The position numbers and the translations under genes were made by a program. The notes beneath the pieces were generated by a model. It saw only the letters and a list, made by a program, of their open reading frames with translations. It was not told the DNA's origin and searched no databases. Shown one piece after another: positions 50,908-59,959 of a DNA stretch of 64,000 nucleotides; position 1 is the first letter of the stretch, and every line of letters starts with the position of its first letter. Source of the stretch: Microvirga sesbaniae (GTDB lineage: Bacteria; Pseudomonadota; Alphaproteobacteria; Rhizobiales; Beijerinckiaceae); the NCBI RefSeq assembly GCF_025460805.1, contig NZ_JAMXFJ010000024.1:1-64000 (forward strand), given 5' to 3'.

Positions 50908-51915
50908 TTAGATGAGCTTCGCCATGGCGACGGCGGTGTCCGCCATGCGGTTCGAGAAGCCCCACTCGTTGTCGTACCAGGACAGCACGCGCACGAAGTT
51001 GCCCTCCATCACCTTGGTCTGGTCGAGGTGGAACACGGAGGAGTGCGGATCGTGGTTGAAGTCCGACGAGACGTTCGGCTGGTCCGTGGTGCCGAGGATG
51101 CCCTTCAGCGGCCCGGCGGCGGCGGCCTTGATCGCCGCGTTGATCTCTTCCTTCGTGGTGTTCTTCTTGGCCACGAACTTGAAGTCGACCACGGACACGT
51201 TCGGGGTCGGCACGCGGATCGACGAGCCGTCGAGCTTGCCGTTCAGGTCGGGCAGCACGAGGCCCACCGCCTTGGCGGCGCCCGTCGAGGTCGGGATCAT
51301 GTTCAGGGCCGCCGCGCGGGCGCGGTAGAGGTCCTTGTGCATCTGATCCAGCGTCGGCTGGTCGTTGGTGTAGGAGTGGATCGTGGTCATGAAGCCCTTC
51401 TCGATGCCCACCGCCTCATGAAGCACCTTCGCCACCGGGGCGAGGCAGTTCGTGGTGCAGGAGGCGTTCGAGATGACCATGTGGTCCTTCGTCAGCTTGT
51501 CGTGGTTGACCCCGTAGACGACCGTGAGGTCGGCCCCGTCGGCCGGAGCCGACACGATGACCCGCTTGGCGCCGGCGGTCAGGTGCGCCGAGGCCTTCTC
51601 CTTCGAGGTGAAGATGCCGGTGCATTCCATGGCGATGTCGACGCCGAGCTCCCGGTGCGGCAGGGTCGCCGGATCCTTGATGGCGGTCACGCGGATCTTC
51701 TGGCCGTTGATGACGAGGAACTCGCCGTCGACCTGCACGTCGGCCGGGAAGCGGCCATGGACGGAGTCGAAGCGGAGCAGGTGAGCGTTCGTCTCGACCG
51801 GCCCGAGATCGTTGATGGCAACCACCTCGATGTCCTTGCGGCCGCTCTCCACGATGCCGCGGAGGATGTTGCGTCCGATGCGACCGAATCCGTTGATCGC
51901 GACCTTCACCGTCAT
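50908..51915 (-). CDS. gap: Glyceraldehyde-3-phosphate dehydrogenase, type I
   Basis: A 335-residue enzyme. NAD-binding start VAINGFGRIGRNILRG; catalytic Cys in SNASCTTNCLAP; GKLDGSSIRVPTPNVSVVD and SWYDNEWGFSNRM are the substrate and C-terminal signatures. Second gene of the cluster, 45 bp after tkt. Confidence 0.98.
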   Translation of the reverse strand: MTVKVAINGFGRIGRNILRGIVESGRKDIEVVAINDLGPVETNAHLLRFDSVHGRFPADVQVDGEFLVINGQKIRVTAIKDPATLPHRELGVDIAMECTGIFTSKEKASAHLTAGAKRVIVSAPADGADLTVVYGVNHDKLTKDHMVISNASCTTNCLAPVAKVLHEAVGIEKGFMTTIHSYTNDQPTLDQMHKDLYRARAAALNMIPTSTGAAKAVGLVLPDLNGKLDGSSIRVPTPNVSVVDFKFVAKKNTTKEEINAAIKAAAAGPLKGILGTTDQPNVSSDFNHDPHSSVFHLDQTKVMEGNFVRVLSWYDNEWGFSNRMADTAVAMAKLI

Positions 51916-51960
51916 AGTCTTAGCTCCCTTGTGTAGCGAGGCCTCAGGTCTTCTCGAGCC

Positions 51961-53976
51961 TCAGAGATTGTGTGTCCGGAGGACCTTCTCGGCCACGGCT
52001 TCGGCCGTGATGCCGAAGTGCTTGTAAAGGTCCTTGTAGGGCGCGCTGGCGCCAAACCCATGCATGCCGACGAAAATTCCGTCCGGGCCGATGACCGAAT
52101 CCCAGCCGAAGCGCACGGCCGCCTCGACCGCGACCTTGATCGGCGCATCGCCGATGATGCGGGCGCGGACCTTCTCGGGCTGGGCCAGGAAGAGGTCGAG
52201 CGAGGGCACCGACACCACGCGGACGGCGAAGCTCTGCTCGTCGAGAAGCTTCTGGGCCGCCAGGGCGATCTCGACCTCGGAGCCGGACGCGAAGATGGTC
52301 GCGCGGGCCTTGCCGTTCGCCGGCGAGAGCTCGTAGGCGCCGGTGGCCGAGAGATTGGCGGCGCCGCCCTCCTTCCGGACCTGCGGCAGGTTCTGGCGGG
52401 TGAGGGCCAGGGTGCTCGGCCCGTCCGTGCGCTCGAGGGCGAGCTGCCAGGCTTCCGCCGTCTCGATGGCGTCCGCCGGGCGGAACACGCGCATCTTCGG
52501 CATGGAGCGCAAAGCCGCCAGATGCTCCACGGGCTGGTGGGTCGGACCGTCCTCGCCCAGCCCGATCGAGTCGTGGGTCATCACGTAGACCACCGGGATG
52601 CCGGCGAGCGCCGCGATGCGCATGGCGGGACGGGCATAATCGGTGAAGACCAGGAAGGTCGCGCCGGCCGGCACGTAGCCGCCATGGAGCGCAAGACCGT
52701 TCATGGCCGCCGCCATCCCGTGCTCGCGGATGCCGTAGTGGATGTAGCGGCCCGCGTAATGGCCGGGCGAGATGGCCGTGAGGTTCTTGGTCTTGGTGTT
52801 GTTCGAGGGGGTCAGGTCGGCCGAGCCCAGGACCAGCTCCGGCACCGCCTCGGTGATCACCTCGAGGGCAAGCTCGCTCGCCTTGCGGGTGGCCACGGCC
52901 TGCGGCTCGGCGACGAGCCGGTCCTTCAGCCGGGCGACGGCGTCGGCCAGGCCTTCGGGGCGCACGCCCTTCACGCGGCGCTCGAACTCCGCCCGCTTCT
53001 CGGCGGGCAGGGCCTTCAGGCGGTCGGTCCAGGCCTTGCGCTGCCGGCGGCCCTTCCTGCCGGCCTTGGCCCAGGCGTCCCGGATGTTGTCCGGGATCTC
53101 GAAGGGCGCGTGGCTCCAGCCGTAGGCGGCCTTGGCGCCGGCCAGCTCCTCGGCGCCGAGGGGCTCGCCGTGGGCCTTGGAGGTGCCGGCCTTCTTCGGG
53201 GCGCCGTAGCCGATGGTGGTCCGGCAGGCGATCAGGGTGGGCTTGTCCGACTTCTGGGCCCGCGCGATGGCGCGCTGGAGAGCCTTCGGGTCGTGGCCGT
53301 CGACGCGCACCGCGTTCCAGTTGCAGGCCTGGAAGCGCTTCACCTGGTCGACGGAATCCGAGAGCGACAGCGGTCCGTCGATGGAGATCTGGTTGTCGTC
53401 CCACAGGACGATCATGCGGTTCAGCTTCAGGTGGCCGGCGAGCGCGATCGCCTCCTGGCTGATGCCCTCCATGAGATCGCCGTCGGAGGCGAGCACGTAG
53501 GTGTGGTGGTCGACCAGATCGTCGCCGTATTCGGCGTTCAGCATGCGCTCGGCGAGCGCGAAGCCCACGGCCGTGGCGATGCCCTGGCCGAGGGGACCCG
53601 TGGTCGTCTCGACGCCCGGGGTCATGAAGTTCTCGGGGTGCCCGGGGGTCTTCGAGTCGAGCTTGCGGAAGTTCCTCAGCTCCTCGATCGTCATGCCCTT
53701 CACGCCCGTCAGGTGCAGGAGCGAATAGAGCAGCATCGAGCCGTGGCCCGCGGAGAGGATGAACCGGTCGCGGTCGGGCCAAGTCGGGTCGGCGGCGTCG
53801 TATTTCAGGAACTTGGTGAACAGCACCGTGGCCATGTCGGCGGCGCCCATGGGCAGGCCCGGATGGCCGGATTTGGCTTGTTCGACGGCGTCCATGGCGA
53901 GGACGCGCACGGCGTTCGCCAGATCGGAATGGGTGACGCGATCGACGGGGACGGTATCTTGCACGGCGAGATCCAC
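51961..53976 (-). CDS. tkt: Transketolase
   Basis: A 671-residue TPP enzyme of the pentose phosphate and Calvin-type pathways. TPP and metal motifs: SGHPGLPMGAADMA, PGHPENF, ASDGDLMEGISQEA, LWDDNQISIDG; the pyrimidine domain has GIREHGMAAAMNGL and SIGLGEDGPTHQPVEHLA. The start is uncertain: GTG 53976 is chosen; GTG at 53964 or a longer frame from 54054 are possible. First gene of the tkt-gap-pgk-fba series. The upstream 330 bp is mostly a family 1 repeat. Confidence 0.95.
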   Translation of the reverse strand: MDLAVQDTVPVDRVTHSDLANAVRVLAMDAVEQAKSGHPGLPMGAADMATVLFTKFLKYDAADPTWPDRDRFILSAGHGSMLLYSLLHLTGVKGMTIEELRNFRKLDSKTPGHPENFMTPGVETTTGPLGQGIATAVGFALAERMLNAEYGDDLVDHHTYVLASDGDLMEGISQEAIALAGHLKLNRMIVLWDDNQISIDGPLSLSDSVDQVKRFQACNWNAVRVDGHDPKALQRAIARAQKSDKPTLIACRTTIGYGAPKKAGTSKAHGEPLGAEELAGAKAAYGWSHAPFEIPDNIRDAWAKAGRKGRRQRKAWTDRLKALPAEKRAEFERRVKGVRPEGLADAVARLKDRLVAEPQAVATRKASELALEVITEAVPELVLGSADLTPSNNTKTKNLTAISPGHYAGRYIHYGIREHGMAAAMNGLALHGGYVPAGATFLVFTDYARPAMRIAALAGIPVVYVMTHDSIGLGEDGPTHQPVEHLAALRSMPKMRVFRPADAIETAEAWQLALERTDGPSTLALTRQNLPQVRKEGGAANLSATGAYELSPANGKARATIFASGSEVEIALAAQKLLDEQSFAVRVVSVPSLDLFLAQPEKVRARIIGDAPIKVAVEAAVRFGWDSVIGPDGIFVGMHGFGASAPYKDLYKHFGITAEAVAEKVLRTHNL

Positions 53977-54126
53977 AAGTCTTGAGGGCCCCGCAACGGG
54001 GCGGTCTGTCCGGAAAAGGTCCGGGCTCCTTAACACGCGGCCAGGGCGAGTCAAAGGCTGGAACGGCGTAATCCCCTCGAGTCCCCCCGGCCCCGCCGCC
54101 TGCGAAATCGGGTGCCCTGCCTCCTC

Positions 54127-54291
54127 ACGACGCGCATCGGGCCGAAAACCGGGTCCACTTTTGACGCACGATGCGCTCGAGCATCGGACCCGAAAGTGGA
54201 CCCACTTTTGGGATCGATCCGATGCTCAATTCCTTGAGCGGCGCATCGTTCGGTGCGGAAAACCGAGTCCACTTTTCCGCACGATGCGCTA
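54127..54291. repeat. Family 1 palindromes: B-type, A-type, B-type in a row
   Basis: A B-type hairpin (ACGCATCGGGCCGAAAACC...ACTTTTGACGCACGATGCG), then module A (GAGCATCGGACCCGAAAGTGG...CACTTTTGGGATCGATCCGATGCTC), linker AATTCCTTGAGCG and a full module B (GCGCATCGTTCGGTGCGGAA...TTCCGCACGATGCGC). It lies between the divergent tkt and DUF4164 genes. Confidence 0.85.
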
Positions 54292-54317
54292 GTGTCGTGC
54301 CCGATTCAGGAGGCATG

Positions 54318-54611
54318 ATGGCGCCGACACTCGAGGAAGCGATGAAGCGGCTGGACATGGCCTTGGGACTTCTTGAGGCATCCGTGTCCCGTCGTCTGGA
54401 GGCCGACAGGCGCCGCGGCGGCCTGGAAACCGAGCTCCAGATCATGCAGGACGACCGGGCCCGCCTGGCCGTGGAGCTCGATGGTGCGCTCACCCGGCTC
54501 CACCGTTTCGAGGCGGCGACGGACGATGTCGGCCGGCGGGTCCGCCGGGCCATCGGGGCCGTCCAGACCGTTCTGGACCAGGCCGGCCAGCTCGAGCCGG
54601 AGGAGGGGTAG
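54318..54611 (+). CDS. DUF4164 family coiled-coil protein
   Basis: A 97-residue helical protein (PTLEEAMKRLDMALGLLEAS, IMQDDRARLAVELDGALTRL) of the DUF4164 family, which in alphaproteobacteria usually precedes zapA, as here (3 nt gap). AGGAGG (54308-54313) supports ATG 54318 over 54315. The role is unknown; a division-associated function is inferred from context. Confidence 0.85.
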   Translation: MAPTLEEAMKRLDMALGLLEASVSRRLEADRRRGGLETELQIMQDDRARLAVELDGALTRLHRFEAATDDVGRRVRRAIGAVQTVLDQAGQLEPEEG

Positions 54612-54614
54612 GCC

Positions 54615-54983
54615 ATGCCCCAGGTGACGGTGACGATTGCCGGACAGACCTACCGCATGGCCTGCGGCGAGGGCGAGGAGGGGCATCTCGAGGGCCTGGC
54701 GGCCGCCTACGATGCCCGGATCGAGGACATGCGCCTTGCCTTCGGCGAGATCGGCGACCTGCGCCTCCATGTGATGGCGGCCATCGCCCAGGCGGACGAG
54801 CTGCACGAGACCAAGCGGCGGGTCGACGCCCTGGAGGCCGAGGTGGCGACGCTCAACAGCATCAATGCCTCGCGGGACGAGCGCCTCGAACGGATCGAGG
54901 CGAGGCTCGCCGAGGGCGTGCAGATGGCGGCCGAGCGGATCGAGGAGCTGGCGCGCAGCCTCAACGGGGCGGGGCAGGGCTGA
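54615..54983 (+). CDS. zapA: Cell division protein ZapA
   Basis: A 122-residue ZapA: an N-terminal globular part (VTVTIAGQTYRMACGEGEEGHLEGLAAAYD) and a long C-terminal coiled coil. ZapA bundles FtsZ filaments at the division site. It is followed by 6S RNA and the 5-FTHF cyclo-ligase, the same order as in many proteobacteria. Confidence 0.92.
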   Translation: MPQVTVTIAGQTYRMACGEGEEGHLEGLAAAYDARIEDMRLAFGEIGDLRLHVMAAIAQADELHETKRRVDALEAEVATLNSINASRDERLERIEARLAEGVQMAAERIEELARSLNGAGQG

Positions 54984-55066
54984 GAGAAATCCTTTTGTCT
55001 CGCGGCCCGACGAGAAAGATTGCGGGCCGCCCCACTTTTCCCCTTCCCCCGGACCGCCCCGATCCC

Positions 55067-55072
55067 TACATA
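55067..55072 (+). promoter_or_regulatory. Putative -10 of the 6S RNA promoter
   Basis: TACATA seven bases before the estimated 6S RNA start at ~55079. Confidence 0.4.
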
Positions 55073-55078
55073 GGGAAG

Positions 55079-55206
55079 GCGGGGCTGCGGGGCGCGTTAG
55101 GAGTTCATATTCCCCGGGGCCTTATCGATCCTGAAGGGAGCTGTCCCTGACCCGGTCCCTGGACCGGGACATACGGCGCCCACCTACTTTGTAGGTTCCC
55201 GGGATC
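55079..55206 (+). ncRNA. ssrS: 6S RNA
   Basis: Located between zapA and the 5-FTHF cyclo-ligase gene, the conserved place for 6S RNA. The 5' strand GCGGGGCGC can pair with GGCGCCC near 55175-55181; between them are the large internal bubble and a stem capped near GGTCCCTGGACC. The 3' part has the small hairpin ACCTAC-TTT-GTAGGT (55182-55196) followed by TCCCGGG, typical of alphaproteobacterial 6S. 6S RNA binds sigma-70 RNA polymerase and represses promoters in stationary phase. The ends are estimated. Confidence 0.78.
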
Positions 55207-55240
55207 GCTTCTCCGACGGCTTTTCGTGGCTCCGCACCTT

Positions 55241-55822
55241 ATGCAATCCCTTCCCCCCTCCGAACTGAAAGAACGCGTCCGCAGCGAGGTCTTCGCGCGG
55301 CGCGATGGCCTCGACAAACACTTCCGCCACGCGGCTGCGCAGGGCATCGCCGACCGCGCTCTCGCCTTCGCAGAGTTGAAGGACGTCACCCCGGTCGGAG
55401 GCTATTGGCCGATCCGCAGCGAGGTCGATCCGCGTCCGCTCATGGAAGCGCTGCTCGCGCGGGGCCACGACGTCGCCCTGTCCCAGATCCTCCACCCCCA
55501 TCTGAGCTGGCGCCTGTGGCAGCCCGGCGACGTGCTGGTCAAAGGCGGCTTCGGCGTGCGCGAGCCCGGCCCGGATGCCCCGGAGGTATTCCCCAAGGCT
55601 CTCCTCGTGCCCCTCGTGGCGTTCGACCGCCGAGGAGGGCGCATCGGCTACGGCAAGGGCCATTTCGACCGGGCCATCGCGGCGCTGGAAGCGCAGCATC
55701 CGGTCTTGACGATCGGGCTGGCCTATGCGGTTCAGGAGATCGACGAGGTTCCGGTCGAGCCCCATGACCGGCTCCTCGACGTTATCGTCACCGAAGCCGA
55801 ACTCATCCGGACGGCATCCTAG
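55241..55822 (+). CDS. 5-formyltetrahydrofolate cyclo-ligase
   Basis: A 193-residue enzyme (YgfA/MTHFS family) that converts 5-formyl-THF to 5,10-methenyl-THF with ATP. Motifs: KERVRSEVFARRDGL (ATP), GGYWPIRSEVDPRPL, and FDRRGGRIGYGKGHFDRAI (phosphate-binding GYGKGxYDR type). ATG 55241 is used; GTG 55226 is possible. Confidence 0.92.
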   Translation: MQSLPPSELKERVRSEVFARRDGLDKHFRHAAAQGIADRALAFAELKDVTPVGGYWPIRSEVDPRPLMEALLARGHDVALSQILHPHLSWRLWQPGDVLVKGGFGVREPGPDAPEVFPKALLVPLVAFDRRGGRIGYGKGHFDRAIAALEAQHPVLTIGLAYAVQEIDEVPVEPHDRLLDVIVTEAELIRTAS

Positions 55823-55835
55823 TCAAGGACCCATC

Positions 55836-56657
55836 ATGCGTCTTCTCTTCCTCGGCGACATCGTCGGGCGGCCCGGCCGCAACGCGGTGATCGAGCGCCT
55901 GCCCGGGCTCAGGGACCGATGGCAGCTCGACTGCGTGGTGATCAATGGCGAGAACTCCGCCGGCGGCTTCGGCATCACCGAGGCGATCTGCGACGAGATC
56001 CTGGCCGCCGGCGCCGATGCGATCACCCTCGGCAACCATTCCTGGGACCAGCGCGAGACGCTGGTGTTCATCGAGCGCCAGCCCCGGCTGCTGCGGCCGG
56101 TGAACTACCCGCCGGGCACGCCCGGGCGCGGTGCCAATCTCATCGACACCCGCTCGGGCGCCCGGGTCCTCGTCGTCAACGTGATGGGCCGCCTGTACAT
56201 GGACGCGCTCGACGACCCGTTCGCGGCCGTGGACCGGGAGCTCGAAACCTGTCCGCTGGGACAGGTGGCCGATGCGGTCATCGTCGACGTGCACGCGGAG
56301 GCGACGAGCGAGAAGGAGGCCATGGGCCACCATCTCGACGGCCGGGCGAGCCTAGTCGTCGGGACCCACACTCATGTGCCCACCGCCGACCATCGGGTTC
56401 TGCCGGGTGGCACCGCCTACATGTCGGATGCGGGCATGTGCGGCGATTACGATTCCGTTCTCGGCATGCAGAAGGAGGAGGCGATCCGCCGGTTCCTTCA
56501 GAAGACGCCCGGCACGCGCCTCGAGCCGGGCCTGGGCGAGGGCACGCTCTCGGGTGTCGCGGTCGAGACCGACGACCGAACGGGCCTCGCCCGGCGGGTG
56601 GCGGCGGTGCGCCTCGGGCCGAACCTGGAGGAGACCTGGCCCCGGTTCTGGGATTGA
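55836..56657 (+). CDS. YmdB family metallophosphoesterase
   Basis: A 273-residue calcineurin-like phosphoesterase. Metal ligands: FLGDIVGRPGR (Asp), INGENSAGGFG (Asn/Glu), LGNHSWDQ (Asn-His), VDVHAEATSEK (His), VGTHTHVPTAD (His pair), and AYMSDAGMCGDYDSVLG. YmdB-type enzymes cleave 2',3'-cyclic nucleotides and affect RNA turnover in Bacillus. It begins 13 nt after the cyclo-ligase. Confidence 0.93.
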   Translation: MRLLFLGDIVGRPGRNAVIERLPGLRDRWQLDCVVINGENSAGGFGITEAICDEILAAGADAITLGNHSWDQRETLVFIERQPRLLRPVNYPPGTPGRGANLIDTRSGARVLVVNVMGRLYMDALDDPFAAVDRELETCPLGQVADAVIVDVHAEATSEKEAMGHHLDGRASLVVGTHTHVPTADHRVLPGGTAYMSDAGMCGDYDSVLGMQKEEAIRRFLQKTPGTRLEPGLGEGTLSGVAVETDDRTGLARRVAAVRLGPNLEETWPRFWD

Positions 56658-56795
56658 GCGGCGGCGTCCGGCGTCAGGAGCCGGGTGACGCCGTGGATAC
56701 GCCCGCACGGGAAGCGCTCGACAGCGCCGCTCTCTTGGCGGGTCTCTTGGCGGGGAGCGTCGCCATTCCCATCTCTCCCGTCACGGAGGACACCC

Positions 56796-57488
56796 TTGGA
56801 CGCGGATACGGAGACGGCACGGCCGAAAAAGGGCCTCTACCACGAGGAAAGCGAGTTCCATCGCGCCCATGAGCACCAGAGCGCCTCCGCGGTCCTGCGG
56901 GCCGTCATCGACGAGGCCAAGGGCGAGACGATCTCGATCGGCGAGATCATCGAGGCCTTCGGCGAGCGCGCCTTCGGGTTCGTGCTGATCCTGTTCTCTC
57001 TTCCGAACTGCGTGCCGGCCCCTCCGGGAATCGCCGGCATCGTCGGCACGCCTGTCCTGATCTTCGGCATCCAGATGATGCTGGGCCATACCCGGCCCTG
57101 GCTGCCCGGCTTCATCCTGCGGCGCACCGTTTCGGTTTCGAAGTTCAAGCGCCTCATCGACATCGCCGAGCCCAGGCTCAAGAAGCTCGAGAGCTATTGC
57201 AGGCCGCGGCTGCTTGCGCTCTTCGGGCCCTTCGGGGACCGGGTCGTCGGGTTCTTCGCCTTCCTGGTCGCCGTTTCGGTGCTGATCCCGTTCCCAGGCA
57301 CCAATTTCCCGCCTTCGATCGCGCTCGTGATCGCCTCCATCGCCATCATGGAGGAGGACGGCTACCTGCTGATCCTCGGCTATCTCATCGGCCTGGCGGG
57401 GCTGGCCTATACGGCCACGGTGCTGGGCGCCTCCTACCACCTCATTCTCGCGACCATCCACACCCTGCCGTCCTGGCTCGGCTTCTAG
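56796..57488 (+). CDS. exoD: ExoD family exopolysaccharide-related membrane protein
   Basis: A 230-residue inner-membrane protein. It has the ExoD pattern (SIGEIIEAFGERAFGFVLILFSLPNCVPAPPG, TPVLIFGIQMMLG, PWLPGFILRRTVS) and four to five hydrophobic helices. In Sinorhizobium ExoD affects exopolysaccharide production and alkali tolerance. The start is TTG 56796 because GGAGGA lies at 56785-56790; the frame upstream lacks family sequence. Confidence 0.9.
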   Translation: MDADTETARPKKGLYHEESEFHRAHEHQSASAVLRAVIDEAKGETISIGEIIEAFGERAFGFVLILFSLPNCVPAPPGIAGIVGTPVLIFGIQMMLGHTRPWLPGFILRRTVSVSKFKRLIDIAEPRLKKLESYCRPRLLALFGPFGDRVVGFFAFLVAVSVLIPFPGTNFPPSIALVIASIAIMEEDGYLLILGYLIGLAGLAYTATVLGASYHLILATIHTLPSWLGF

Positions 57489-57568
57489 GACGAGCCGACA
57501 AGGGTTTGGGCACGATCTCTTAAGCGGCGGCCGGTAAACCTATCCGGGTTCGATCCCGGGGGCAGCAG

Positions 57569-58957
57569 GTGGGCGTACAATCAAGCGAATGGCGGAGCGA
57601 TCTGTCCGACGCTCCGCAGGCGGTCCGGCTGTCGGAGGTCCTGGGAGCGCTCAGCCATGCTCTCGATATGACCGAAGGCCAGCCGGTGGGCCATTGCGTA
57701 AGGGTCTGCTGGATCGGCGTGCATGTGGGGCGCGAACTCGGGCTGGACGACACGGCTCTCTGGGAGCTCTATTACACGCTCCTCCTGAAGGATCTTGGAT
57801 GCAGCAGCAACGCTGCCCGGATCTGCCAGCTCTACCTGACGGATGACCTCGCCTTCAAAAGAGACTTCAAGACCGCGGGCGACCGGCTGCCGCAGATTCT
57901 GGGCTTCGTCCTGTCCCATACTGGCCTGAAGGCCGGGCTGGCGCAGAGATTCCGCACGGTGATCAACATCGTCCGGAACGGGGGCGAGATCGCTCGGGAA
58001 CTGATCGAAACCCGTTGCCAGCGCGGCGCCGAGATCGCCCGGCAGCTGCGCTTCCCCGAAGGCGTCGCGCTGGGCATCCAGGCGCTCGACGAACATTGGA
58101 ACGGGGGCGGCAAGCCGATGGGCACGGCGGGAGCCGAAATCCCGGTCTATTCGCGCATCGCCCTTCTGGCCCAGGTGGTGGACGTGTTCCATACCGGGGC
58201 CGGGGAGGCGGCGGCCCGGCGGGAGGCGCGGGAGCGGTCCGGCACGTGGTTCGACCCCTGGATCGTCGAGGCATTCGAGCGCGTGGCCGAACGCCGGACG
58301 TTCTGGGAGACCCTGGGGTCGGACGCGGTCGAAAGCGCGGTCTTCGCCCTCGAACCCGCTCAGCGGATCGAACTCGCGGACGAGGATTATCTCGACGACA
58401 TCGCGGCCGCCTTCGCGCGGGTCGTCGATTCCAAGAGCCCCTATACGAGCGGACACAGCGACCGGGTGGCCTTCTTCGCCGACCTGATCGCGGAGGAGAT
58501 GGGCCTCGCCGAGGCGGACAGGCGTCGCCTCCGCAGAGCGGCCCTGCTCCACGACATCGGGAAGCTCGGGGTCAGCAACGAGATCCTCGACAAGGCGGGC
58601 AAGCTGGATGACGCGGAATTCGCCGCGGTGCGTCGCCATGCCCTCTACAGCGAGACCATCCTGTCCCGGATCGGCGCTTTCCAGGACGTGGCCCGCATCG
58701 GCGGGGCCCACCACGAGCGGCTCGACGGCAAGGGCTATCCGAGAGGACTGAAGGGTGACGCGATCGGCCGCGAGACCCGGATCATCTCCGTGGCGGACGT
58801 GTTCGACGCCCTGACGGCCGACCGGCCGTACCGGCCCGCCATGCCGGTCTCGAAGGCCATGGGGATCATGACGGCGGATGTCGGTACGGCCTTCGATCCG
58901 GACTGTCTGGAGGCTCTCCGCCGGGGCCTCGAGCGGCTCGGGACCAGCCCGGCCTGA
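57569..58957 (+). CDS. HD-GYP domain phosphodiesterase-like protein
   Basis: A 462-residue cytoplasmic protein with two HD-type domains. The first (about residues 20-190: GHCVRVCWIGVHVGREL, LLKDLGCSSNAARI) has degenerate metal residues. The second (about 275-455) is a full HD-GYP: SPYTSGHSDRVAFF, LLHDIGKLGVSNEI, HALYSETIL, GGAHHERLDGKGYPRGL, ISVADVFDALTADRPYR. HD-GYP enzymes hydrolyse cyclic di-GMP; activity is inferred for the second domain. There is no receiver domain. Start GTG 57569, with a CCGGG...CCCGG hairpin just upstream (57545-57560). Confidence 0.87.
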   Translation: MGVQSSEWRSDLSDAPQAVRLSEVLGALSHALDMTEGQPVGHCVRVCWIGVHVGRELGLDDTALWELYYTLLLKDLGCSSNAARICQLYLTDDLAFKRDFKTAGDRLPQILGFVLSHTGLKAGLAQRFRTVINIVRNGGEIARELIETRCQRGAEIARQLRFPEGVALGIQALDEHWNGGGKPMGTAGAEIPVYSRIALLAQVVDVFHTGAGEAAARREARERSGTWFDPWIVEAFERVAERRTFWETLGSDAVESAVFALEPAQRIELADEDYLDDIAAAFARVVDSKSPYTSGHSDRVAFFADLIAEEMGLAEADRRRLRRAALLHDIGKLGVSNEILDKAGKLDDAEFAAVRRHALYSETILSRIGAFQDVARIGGAHHERLDGKGYPRGLKGDAIGRETRIISVADVFDALTADRPYRPAMPVSKAMGIMTADVGTAFDPDCLEALRRGLERLGTSPA

Positions 58958-59104
58958 CCGGGCCGGCCTCTTTCGACGCAAGTGGCAGAAGGGGGCTTTG
59001 CCTGAAGCCCTTCGCCGCCTTATAAGCCGTCCATCGTCAACTTTCACGGCCTGACGGGCGCCTGCGGGACAGGCCGCCCTCGGCCGCACTTTTCGGAGGC
59101 CCCC

Positions 59105-59851
59105 ATGGCCGGGCATTCACAGTTCAAGAATATCATGCACCGCAAGGGCAAGGTCGACGCGGTGCGGTCCAAGGTGTTTTCCAAGCTTGCCCGCGAAATC
59201 ACCGTGGCGGCCAAGATGGGCCTGCCCGATCCCAACATGAACCCGCGCCTGCGGGCCGCGATCCTGGCCGCCCGCGCCGAGAACATGCCCAAGGACAACA
59301 TCCAGCGGGCCATCAACAAGGCGTCCGGCGGCGATGCGGAGAACTACGACGAGATCCGCTACGAGGGCTACGGTCCCGGCGGCGCCGCCATCATCGTCGA
59401 GGCGATGACGGACAACCGCAACCGCACGGCTTCCGACATCCGCTCCTACTTCACCAAGAGCGGCGGCAACCTGGCCGAGACCGGCGCGGTCTCCTTCATG
59501 TTCGACCGGGTCGGCTACATCGAGTTCGGCCCCGACGTGGCGGATGCCGACGCCATGCTGGAGGCGGCCATCGAGGCCGGTGCCGACGACGTGGTCTCGT
59601 CCGAGAACGGCCACGAGATCTATTGCGACCAGGGCTCCCTCAACGAGGTCACCAAGGCGCTCGAGGACAAGTTCGGGGAGCCCAAGGCATCGAAGCTGGT
59701 GTGGAAGCCGCAGACCCCGGTGGCCGTCGACGACGAGACCGGCGAGAAGCTCATGAAGCTCATGGAATCCCTCGAGGAGCACGACGACGTCCAGAACGTC
59801 TATGGCAACTTCGAGCTCTCCGAAGCCCTCATGCAGAAGATGGCCGAGTGA
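59105..59851 (+). CDS. YebC/PmpR family transcription/translation factor
   Basis: A 248-residue YebC protein (MAGHSQFKNIMHRKGKVDAV, RAENMPKDNIQRAINKASGG, EAMTDNRNRTASDIR). YebC proteins act as DNA-binding regulators or assist translation of proline stretches. It sits directly upstream of ruvC, the common arrangement. Confidence 0.96.
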   Translation: MAGHSQFKNIMHRKGKVDAVRSKVFSKLAREITVAAKMGLPDPNMNPRLRAAILAARAENMPKDNIQRAINKASGGDAENYDEIRYEGYGPGGAAIIVEAMTDNRNRTASDIRSYFTKSGGNLAETGAVSFMFDRVGYIEFGPDVADADAMLEAAIEAGADDVVSSENGHEIYCDQGSLNEVTKALEDKFGEPKASKLVWKPQTPVAVDDETGEKLMKLMESLEEHDDVQNVYGNFELSEALMQKMAE

Positions 59852-59959
59852 TTTTGGCTGTGCGTGGGACCCCGGATCGTCCTGGGCATCCACGCCTTCT
59901 TAACCGTTGATGGCGTGGATGGCCTGAGCAAATCCGACCCCGACGGTGGAGAACGAAAA

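Noticed and set aside
57515..57580. Possible tRNA (TTCGATC T-loop within CCGGG/CCCGG)
   Set aside because: No acceptor, D or anticodon stem can be formed upstream; only the T-arm-like hairpin exists.
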